Source: Peromyscus leucopus
Lineage: Eukaryota > Chordata > Mammalia > Rodentia > Cricetidae
NCBI RefSeq assembly: GCF_004664715.2
Contig: NC_051083.1
Coordinates: forward strand, 122,206,971 to 122,270,970
Length of the DNA stretch: 64,000 bases
Direction: 5' to 3'
Position 1 is the stretch's first letter. Every line of letters begins with the position of its first letter. The position numbers and the translations under genes are program-made. Below the pieces are notes generated by a model, which saw only the letters and a program-made list of their open reading frames with translations, had not been told where the DNA came from and did not search any database. Positions 55,501 to 64,000 of this stretch are shown in pieces.

Positions 55501-57277
55501 CTACACTGCCAGTAGCCTATAGTGTTTGGGTTAATTAGGAAAAGGTACTCAAGGCCAGGTTAATACATGAGGTTTGTTGAATAATTCATCAACTGAATTT
55601 AAACCACAATTCTCTCTTCAATTCTTCCTCCCTTCTACATCTTCAAAGCTTTAGCAACATCAGCCTCACATAGCCCCAAGTGAGAAATATGAGGAAAATG
55701 AAGGTCCCCTAGTACTAGAATGCAAGAGAAGCAGGCTTATATCAAAAGATAATTTCCAGAGCAGTAAGATTAGGTGGCCATAAAGAAAAAGCTAAAGAAG
55801 AGTCAGCCCTTGGCCATCATCAAGCATGGGGATTAGTGTTAATAATAAGGGCCAAAGTAAAGCCTGAAGATGAGATGATCTAGGATATGAATGAGATTGT
55901 AAAACTAAAGAGGGAAATAGATGAGTTCATCAAGATGCAGAGATCTAGAGAAAGTAGAACCCTCAAATCCTAACTCATCCTTTATGACCAAAGTCAACTG
56001 TCATATGCTCTGTAAAGCTTTTCCATATAGCTCCAGACAAAATCATTCCTTAGTTCTTGTTCTCTGCTATTCTTTGTAACACCATTATGGGATCACATGG
56101 AAAGAAACAGAAGGAAAATAAACCACGCCCCCTCACATCCCTCTTTTCTCTTTCTAGTTTATAAGTTCTTTGAAGACCAAAACTGATGTAGTAACTTGTT
56201 GATTATATGGTCTTAGTTACTTGGATACATTAGTCAATTGACACATTATAGGAAAGAGAAAATATGTTAAATTTGAAATTAAGACTGTCGAACATTATAA
56301 TAATATTCTTCATTTATATCATGACTTGTACTATTATATCCCATGTTTAACAATGCTTTTCTTTTCCTGAATCTCTCCCTAAATCTTATACTTTAGTTGA
56401 AGAAAACAATAGGACAGACATCCCAAAGGTGAGATGAGAGAGCTAGGTTAGTCATAAGAAATAGCAGAAGAATGACTCTGGTGACTGACTAATCATCCTT
56501 TGGTACATGCTTTAAGAAATTTTTTTAAATATCCTTTACTTCGGTAAGTTTTTATGATCCTAGGTCAGGTTCTCTTGAAATACTAGAATCATGAGTTTTA
56601 TGACTGTGAACTGTAAATATGACAGAAACAGGAGCATTATTCTTTCTGTAAGCCAGTAAATTCAATATTCCAGGTGTAATGCCATGCTAATAGACAGGTG
56701 AACTATACTCCAGAAACATTAACAAGAAAATGTAGCTCCAAAAGAGAAAACAAGGCCACCAGTCCATGGTACTCTGTTGGTACTGAAATATGAACTTTGA
56801 TTCAACTCTGAACTTTTCCTTTAAGGAGGGAGCAATGGAATAGATTCTTGAAAGCTAATTCAGTCCTGTTGACTAATCATCTTGTGTTAATTTTGGAAAT
56901 GCTGGAACTGTCTGAACTCTCATATGAAAGAATTGTAAATAGACATCTGGTAAAAAGAAGGGAAGGACAGGTCAAGTCTCAGAATAATATTGCTAGTAAT
57001 AATCACAAGAAATTTTCCTGCCCTACAATATTACACAGAAGTTCTATTCCCCCTCCTCTGCACATGTGCATCTTAGAGGAAGCAATCCATGCCTCCTTCC
57101 CGAGGTTAAGTCCACCCTACTCAGTGTTTTTTTTATATATAAAATTGCCATTTTATTAGAGGAAGTGGGATATGATGGTATAAGAAGAGCCCTTATGACC
57201 TCCTCCAAAATACTTCTTTATAACTGGTAGGCAAATTGTGAGGACAGATGAATCCTTGTTTAGCTTCTTGAGTCAAT
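52549..57277. other. 4.7-kb repeat-poor block, candidate conserved non-coding DNA
   Basis: The longest stretch where I recognise no SINE, L1, LTR or microsatellite. It is AT-rich with many ATTA/TAAT cores and keeps no open frame above about 100 codons (103 aa at 56848-57159, no features). The part 52880-54100 looks least like decayed repeat. No splice-flanked exon is convincing. Confidence 0.5.
53664..53683. other. Perfect inverted repeat with 9-bp arms
   Basis: CATTTCACA, a 2-base TT spacer, then TGTGAAATG. The centre creates an E-box-like CATTTG. It could be a protein-binding palindrome or chance. Confidence 0.5.
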
Positions 57278-57553
57278 TTCTTTTTTAATTTAATTTTATT
57301 TTACAATACCATTCAGTTCTACATATCAGCCATGGATTCCCTTGTTCTCCCCCCTCCTGCCCCCCTCCCCTTCCCCTCAGCCCACCCCCCATTCCCACCT
57401 CCTCCAGGGCAAAGCCTCCCCGGAGGACTGAGATCAACCTGGTAGACTCAGTCCAGGCAGGTCCAGTCCCCTCCTCCCAGACTGAGCCAAGCATCCCTGC
57501 ATAAGCTCCAGGTTTCAAACAGCCAACTCATGCAATGAGCACAGGACCTGGTG
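57278..57553 (-). mobile_element. L1 3'-UTR fragment, strongly 5'-truncated
   Basis: Closely matches 44545-44790 (ACAATACCATTCAGTTC, C-rich tract, 'GACTCAGTCCAGGCAGGTCC', 'ATGCAATGAGCACAGGACC'). Only about 275 bp are present. No clear TSD seen. Confidence 0.9.
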
Positions 57554-58086
57554 TTTTTGTTCACACCCCTCTTCTAGGATTTCACTCTATTGGGTTTCTT
57601 TTTTCCCCACTCTTCTCTTTCAAATTCTTCTTTCTCTGTCACATTTTTTTTGACCTACACATACACTCAGTGCTCTGCCAGGCTTAAACTACCTCGTTCC
57701 CAAGCGAACATAACTGATTCTATAGGACTTACCCACTAGTAGCCAGTTTGCTGATTCTCCCTGATGTACCAAGTATGTGTGCACCACTCTTACTGTTGGT
57801 AGTCTCCTATGGCTCTTTCTGACCCATAAATTGTGAATGGAGGGAAAATGGAGGCACAAACTAAGAAGAGCGAGCATGAATTATCAATGTACTCTTTTTT
57901 TTTTTTTTTTGTGGTGACTCAGGGGACTTTGTGTTCCAGACAAGACAATAACAGGTGATTCTAAGTTAAGTAGAGACTTCTCTCCTGGATGAAAATGATG
58001 ACAGTTTAAGTGAGAAATCTGACTGTATATTATAATACTTATATTTGAGCATTATTTGGTGGTTCTATTGTTATGGGAGTGGTAGG
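57554..58086. other. Unassigned sequence
   Basis: Nothing recognised apart from a T-tract at 57894-57910. Confidence 0.4.
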
Positions 58087-58165
58087 GGTGGTACTAGCAA
58101 TTGAACTTAGGGCTTCACACAGGCTAGTCAGGTGCTGTACCACTGAACTATAGTCCTACTCCTGA
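58087..58165 (-). mobile_element. ID/RSINE-type tRNA-like SINE head
   Basis: 'GGTACTAGCAATTGAACTTA', 'CAGGTGCTGTACCACTGAAC' is a reverse-complement tRNA-like ID head, old. Confidence 0.65.
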
Positions 58166-58254
58166 GGCATTATTTGTGAGTCCAGTAGCCCCTCACCAGT
58201 CCCAATCAGTGTTACCTTTGTCTCTTCTGTTTCTCTACCATGTTCATTCCAATA

Positions 58255-58435
58255 GTTCTCTAATAGATCTGAGGACAAGAAGCCCCACCAATCTTCCTGT
58301 CTCTACCCATGCACCCCTAACATATGTGACCATACCCGGCTTTTCCACGTGGGTGCTAGAGATCCCAACTCATGTCTTCATGACTGCATAACAAATGCAG
58401 CTCTTCATTAATCCATCTGCCTAGCTGCTAGGTTG
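58255..58435 (-). mobile_element. B4 SINE, partial
   Basis: 'CCACCAATCTTCCTGTCTC', 'CCATACCCGGCTTTTCCACG', 'GGGTGCTAGAGATCCCAACT' and a degraded head. Confidence 0.7.
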
Positions 58436-58552
58436 ATGGCTTCTGAGACTCCAAAGCCTCCTCTAACTGGTGTGGCCATGTGCCTCTTCATGCTATCATT
58501 TCTCTACTCATGTATTCCAGTTTCCAAATTTACCCTTTCTCATAAAAGCACC

Positions 58553-58705
58553 ATGCATATTACATTAGGATCTGCCCTAATGACTTTATGTTAACTTGAT
58601 TGCCGCTGATAAAACCCTATCTCTAAATAAGATTGTATTCTGAAGTACTTTGGTTAGGACTCCAACATATGGATTTTCTAGAGACACAGTTCAGTCCATT
58701 GTATT
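58553..58705. mobile_element. Ancient LTR-like repeat, same family as 4905-5308
   Basis: 'GATCTGCCCTAATGAC', 'TTAACTTGATTGCC', 'ACCCTATCTCTAAATAAG', 'GTTAGGACTCCAACATATGG', 'GACACAGTTCAGTCCATTG' in family order and the same orientation. Confidence 0.7.
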
Positions 58706-61700
58706 CTCCCAATCATTTCATCTACTCAATGACTAACATGATCTCCTCTCTGAATATGATCCACTTGTCCTCCAACCATAAGTTAACTGATTGTTTTAAC
58801 GTATTACAAGCCTGTGATTTTTTTTTCCAGTTACTCGGGGGGGTTCTCTCAGCATAGAGCTAACAGAAACTCACTGCACAAATAACTGCAAACTGAAGGA
58901 GACAAGTGTTGGAATCGAGAGAGTAGATGGATCTATGGGAGATGTTAACTGTGAGATCTATCCTTGTTTTGTTTCACATTTCCAACTACATTTTTGATAT
59001 CTTCACTCAGACAGTTAACCAACACTGCAAGACCAACATTCAAAACCACACACACAAAAAAAAAACCTTCTCTCCTTGTGAATCAATGACGCTATATATT
59101 TCTATGAGTGATAACCTTCACCTCTTCACCCAGGCCTGCAAACTCCCTGTAATCTGCTTATTCTCCATCTCTCCCCAACATTCCATCTGTTACCAAGTCA
59201 TCAGTAGAACTCTCTGATACATCTGACAGTAATGCTTCTTCTGTCTTCCTACCACACATAACCCCTACTTGAATACAATAATCTAACACCCTTCAACATT
59301 TCCATGATGTTCTATATGATGCAATCAAACTCATGCTCATAATGAGAGCTGTCTGATTAGCTTTAGAGTGTACCTCAACTTATCTTTCCAGTCTCGTTTC
59401 CTCTGCATTACTTGTCACTGAAATGTGACCCACAGTTTTCAGTCCCTTCCTATGCCTTAATTTTTTTTCAGATGAGATGCTACGTATTTACTGAGAGCAC
59501 ATGATACAACATTTAGCTTCCACTCTTCTGTGCTATAGAGTACCTCAAAACTACAAAATCCAGCTCAGAACACATTTGTTGAATTGAAGTATATGGCATT
59601 CTATGCTTTATGAAAGATGCATCATTAGTCTTCAGGCTTGCCCTTTAACACTCTATGATCTTCTCAACTTGAAACATTAAATTCTTCATGGTTTGTAACC
59701 CTAGGCTAATACAACCAGCCTAGGGAATTGAGAACAGTAGCCTTAAGAGCATGCTTCTTGCCTAGTGAAGCATGTCAAGGAATACAGAGGAAGACTGTAC
59801 TAAAGAAATTATTTGGAGCACTAATTTCAACCTCTTGTATCTTTTTCTCCTCTTTGTTTGTCCCTTACACTTATCTAGCTCCCAGACAGTACTGCCTTCC
59901 AGGGTCCTATTTGATCAATACTCTATCTCTTTATCCTCCTTTCTCCATCCCTAGCTGTAAATTATGTTCTTCCAGATACAACTTTCTTAGACTCAGATCT
60001 AAGACAACATTTGGCACAACTCCAGGACCTCAATACTAGAAATTAGCACTTTGGCTCTTTTCTGTTAGGGACAAAACAATTATGGGGCTGCTTTCAGGTT
60101 TTGTGCTCAAGGGTCAAAACACTGCCAGCTTCCTTTAACATGACCAATATAGCTTGACAGTGCCCATGTGCACCACCTTCAATCAGTTATTCCTAAAATT
60201 CTGGGTCTTTCTGTGGAATGCTGTGGGGATCAAAGTTGATTGGTTGGTTCCTTAGCAAAATCTCCTCTGGCACCACTGTGTTTATTGACCACAGAGGGGC
60301 TTTGCATTGATTTCCACCATTGTGTGTGGTATCCTTATCACCACACAGCACACAGCTCTTTTATTGATACTTTTTCTAGACTGAAAAAAAGCTAGCATTA
60401 TCTGCTTTTTCCCACTCTCCCCTGCTAAACATCCTGTCATGTGTTTATGTTTCTGAGATGAGTGATAAGATGGTCTTGCTTGTCTAAAGGGCTCCAAGAC
60501 ACTAATCCTGCAAAGGGCAGATCTAGTTCCAAAAGCATGTATTCTGTTTCTAGCTTTACAGCTACTGAACTGAAAGCATAAAGTCATGAGGAACACATTT
60601 ACTTGTCCATTCCACAAATAATTAAGGAGCTAATCATTACAATAACCACAAGGAATCCAGATCTTTCCTGCTACGAGCAGTTCAGAGAGTAGTAGAGAAG
60701 TATCAAATAAATCAATTCTATTCCTATTAAAACCACTCCAAACAAGCATTTCTTCATATTTCAGAGGCCTCTGTTCACCTTATCATCAACTTCTGCCATT
60801 TTCTGTTAAAAGGAAATTAAAGTTTGACTTAAAGAATTTTGCATACAGATCTAGTACACAGAAAACAAAGTATTTCCAAGGTAGTGGATTGTTTATATCC
60901 TTTCTTTACATGGATTATTCATCCACATAAAATACTCCATTCATAAAGAGTTTAGTTAATTTTATCTCCTTTTCTTCCCTTTCTTTGGTTTTGTGAAAAC
61001 CCTATTGTGAATGAGCATGAACTTGAAAATGCCCTGTTTTAATAAAGAGATCACACCTACCCATTGAGAGTAGACCAGAGATAAAGAGGAGTTTATGGTG
61101 CCATATAAACACAAGAGAACAAAACTTGGTACTGAGTACAGGCTCAGGGGACAGAAAAGTGTTATTAAAGATGATTCTTAAGCTAACTCTGAAAAACTAA
61201 GGGAGTATGAGAGGGTGAATCAGCTTATACAGAGATGAAAACCTTAGTTCAAGCAGAGAAGAGAATGGGATCAAAGGCCTGGAGGTGAAGAATAGCAAAT
61301 AACCAACAGCACATCCAGATCTCTGGAACACCAACAAGACACAAGACATGAGGCTGCCACGGTAGACTGTGTCAGGTCCCCAATCCCTTAGAAAATAGAA
61401 ACAACAACAAAGTATATGCAAGTTCTCTACAGCTACTGTTTGGTGAAACTTTTCTTCCCTGTTGCTTTAAAGACTTTTCCTTTCTCTACTAATAGGATGA
61501 TAATCATTCTGAGTAGTCTGGGTACTAGTGTCATTTGGGTGTTTCTTTAAGTTACTGCAGACATTTTAAACGGTGATCAAAGTCACTGGATCTCCTTTGA
61601 AAATACAAAGAAACTAGGCCCTTTTATGAATGTGTCAAATAATAGGGTTCAATTGTCAAACTGGAGGACAAGCTCTCATATGACAAGTAGATCACATGAC

Positions 61701-61944
61701 AGGTAAAGTCAATACAGGTGGAGTGATCAAAAGGAAGATCTCACAAATGGGAACAAAGAAGAGTAGGAAGGAAGAGACAAACCAATCTGAAATGGACAGT
61801 AAATTGGAGGCAGAGCTCTCAGCATAGTCCTTTGAAGATGGTGAACACAGTGGAGGCACACTGAGGAAAGCAAGCTAGACCCACCCCAGTCGGATGCTCA
61901 CATACAGTGAGTAACCAACTGGCAACCTAGCCCATGACAGCGAG
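58706..61944. other. Unassigned 3.2-kb stretch
   Basis: No repeat named. Frames of 96-111 codons (58927, 59728, 60282 minus) show no recognisable protein signature and no paired splice sites. Confidence 0.5.
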
Positions 61945-62398
61945 TATTTGTTTCCTGTGGCTATGATAGCAAGTACCACAAAGTTCAAAACCAGGGAAAT
62001 ATATATACTTTTTCACAATTCAAATGGCCAGCAATTCAAAAGCAAGATGTTAGCAAGGATATACTTCTTGTATATAGATGTAGAGGCTGTAGATGACCTC
62101 TATTTTTCCAGTTTTAGGTTCTGGTAACATGCCTTAGCTTTGGTCCACATCATTCCATTGTGACTCCATTTTCACAGGTCTTTCTGCTTTGTTCCCATTT
62201 TCTCCTCTTTGCCCCATATAAATACATGTGCCATTAGATTTAGGGCCCAGTGAATAATTCAGGATGATCATCATGAGATCCTTAAATTAATTTTGTATAA
62301 AGGCTCCTCCTCCAAATGAGGCCACATTCTAAGTTCTAGTACTTAAGATATGAGTATATATTTTAAGCAGCCACCAATCAACCTATTAATAAAAATGA
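61945..62398. mobile_element. Ancient LTR-like repeat, related to 4905-5308
   Basis: 'GTATTTGTTTCCTGTGGCTA', 'AAGTACCACAAAGTTC', 'TCCAAATGAGGCCACATTCT' follow the order of the same old mammalian repeat class. Confidence 0.55.
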
Positions 62399-62402
62399 AA
62401 GT

Positions 62403-62740
62403 GGGGGCTGGGAAATTAACTCAGGAAAATGCTTGCTGTACAAGCATGAGGATCTGATTTTAAGCATGAAGACCTGAGTTCAGATCCTGAGCATCCATGT
62501 TCAAAATAAACAATGATAAGCCAGGTGTAATTGCATAGTGGTATATGCTTATAATTCCAGAATTGAGAAACAGAAAAATTTCAAGAGTGCACAGGTTAGC
62601 CAGTCTAGCCAATTAGTGAGCTCCAGATACAGTGAGTAACCCTATCTCAAAAAATAAGGTGGATGATTGATAAAGACATCTGATATCAACCTTTGGCCTA
62701 CACACACATACATGGATAAGCATATCTACATAAACATCTA
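62403..62740 (+). mobile_element. B4 SINE
   Basis: 'GGGGGCTGGGAAATTAACTC', 'TGCTGTACAAGCATGAGGAT', B1-like 'GTATATGCTTATAATTCCAG', 'GAGTAACCCTATCTCAAAA', 'AAGGTGGATGATTG', ending in CA-rich sequence. The CATGAAGACC block is duplicated near 62465. Confidence 0.82.
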
Positions 62741-62899
62741 TATACCTGAGAAAGAGAGAGAGAATAAATGTGCTCCCAACTAGAATTATTTTCTGAAGTT
62801 TAGAAGGGAAAGAAAATTAGTGCAAAAGAAGTCAACAAGATTTCAGATTATTCATTAAGAAAAATTAGCGTTTTCTGAGGAAGTCCATTCTCATGCACC

Positions 62900-63270
62900 T
62901 TTTTAAATAACTTTATTTTTTTTTTGAGATTATAACATAATTATATCAGTCCTCCTTTCCTTTTCCTCATTCCAACCCCTCTCATGTATCAACACCTTAA
63001 CTCTTTCAAATTCATGGCATCATATTCATTGTGTTGTTATATATATAAAGGTTGTTACACATGTCTGTGTGTGTGTGTGTGTATTCCTAAATATATAAAT
63101 GCAGCTGACTCAGTCTGGGTAATGGCCAGCTTGTCTCATCATCATAAATGACAGTGGGACTATGGATACAGCACTACACAGAGGGAAGTATGCTAGCATT
63201 GTCAGTCTCTCTCCCATCACAATTTCTCTTAGACTCATCACAGCATATATTTATGGAAGGAGTTTATATA
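62900..63270 (-). mobile_element. L1 3'-UTR fragment
   Basis: 'TCAAATTCATGGCATCATAT', (TG)n, 'TTCCTAAATATATAAATGCA', 'GACTCAGTCTGGGTAATG' are reverse-complement rodent L1 3' UTR. The far end is uncertain. Confidence 0.65.
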
Positions 63271-64000
63271 TAGCTTACCTGCCTAAGAGCATGATTCATT
63301 CCATATAAATGTGACATCTTCTAAGGGAGCACATACTCTATACGTCTTATTCTTCCACTAATTTATCTGTTATCTCTTAGACAATCAGCACCCTGTGTTT
63401 GTGAATGCATATAAAATAAACAAGAAAATATTTTAGTAGATAAAATGTAAGTGCCTAAATTTAATGTATCTAGCCCCCCCCCCAAAAAAAAGAAGACTTC
63501 CCCACATCTGGCAGGATCAAGGATTAAACCTTCTCCCTTCAAGGCATTACACACAGAAACTAGATTTGGGAAATTTATGGCAAATTATATTTAAAAATTA
63601 TGTAGTCCAACTGCTACATGACCTGTTCTTCATTCCAGTATTTTGTTTTCAAAGCAGGGTTCACATGAATAAACAAATCCCAGAAACAATGCTTGGAATG
63701 ATTCAATCAGCCCTTGTAGCTCTGCTCCATTTGGGAGCTAAGAGGCAATTAGTGATGTCTCTATGCACCCTGCTTAACCACAGAAGAACTCAATTCTGAG
63801 AGCCCAACTGTTGCTCACTTGCACCAATTAAAGGACTGTGCTTAAATCTGCTCCAGGCCATATTTTAGAAATGGGCCTTTGTGAGCAAAATCTCAGAAGG
63901 AGAAAGGCAGTGAAAATTAATTAGTACTATTCCTAGGTACCAGCAAGGATGCTGCAATTCCACTGAGCTTTATGAAAGCTCAGCTAGGTCTTGAAGCCCT
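63271..64000. other. Repeat-free window end
   Basis: No repeat recognised. 63640-64000 has more even base composition than its surroundings. The 111-codon frame at 63464-63799 starts in a C-tract and has no protein-like features. Confidence 0.4.

Noticed and set aside
60282..60617. 111-codon minus-strand frame
   Set aside because: No recognisable protein feature and no splice signals in convincing positions.
63464..63799. 111-codon plus-strand frame at the window end
   Set aside because: It begins within a C/A tract and shows no protein-like pattern. Kept only as part of an unassigned region.

Overview
The window is nuclear DNA of a muroid rodent, most likely a cricetid (deer-mouse, vole or hamster lineage). 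The evidence is B1 SINEs with a shared variant near the 3' end, B3 and B4 SINEs, an ID-like element, rodent L1 (Lx-like) 3' UTRs and rodent LTRs. The genus is a guess; the B1 variant recalls Peromyscus-type copies. I found no host protein-coding exon, no convincing tRNA, rRNA or ncRNA gene, no CRISPR and nothing prokaryotic. Every open frame with recognisable coding content belongs to one decayed LINE-1. The segment looks like a gene desert or a large intron.

Layout. 1-20 kb is AT-rich unique sequence peppered with B1/B3/B4 SINEs, L1 3'-UTR pieces and LTRs. 20-36 kb is the densest nested-repeat zone. An L1 3' UTR (minus) at 26.9-29.4 kb has its polypurine tract blown up into GAAA/GGAA microsatellites that flank an inserted solo LTR. 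A MaLR-like LTR at 29.5-30.7 kb carries an L1 tail. Two B1-bearing LTRs at 34.9-36.0 kb face each other, and one of them has split an ID-like SINE. 36-44 kb holds young B1s and two long L1 3'-UTR fragments. 44.5-51.0 kb is a full-length but dead L1 on the minus strand, bounded by a perfect 13-bp target-site duplication (TSD). 52.5-57.3 kb is the longest stretch free of recognisable repeats and the best candidate for conserved non-coding sequence. 57-64 kb returns to scattered old repeats, with a repeat-free end.

The most interesting structure is a family of short solo LTRs (409-582 bp, TG...CA ends, 6-bp TSDs) that contain two to four B1-head-like segments. Six copies occur here, and I checked both ends and the TSD of each by eye. 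A second LTR family, without B1, also has 6-bp TSDs and appears four times. I cannot exclude that both are already catalogued in repeat libraries. No new gene system was found.

All repeat assignments come from reading the sequence and from remembered family features, with no database search. Boundaries are usually good to about 10-30 bases, or to the base where a TSD is quoted.
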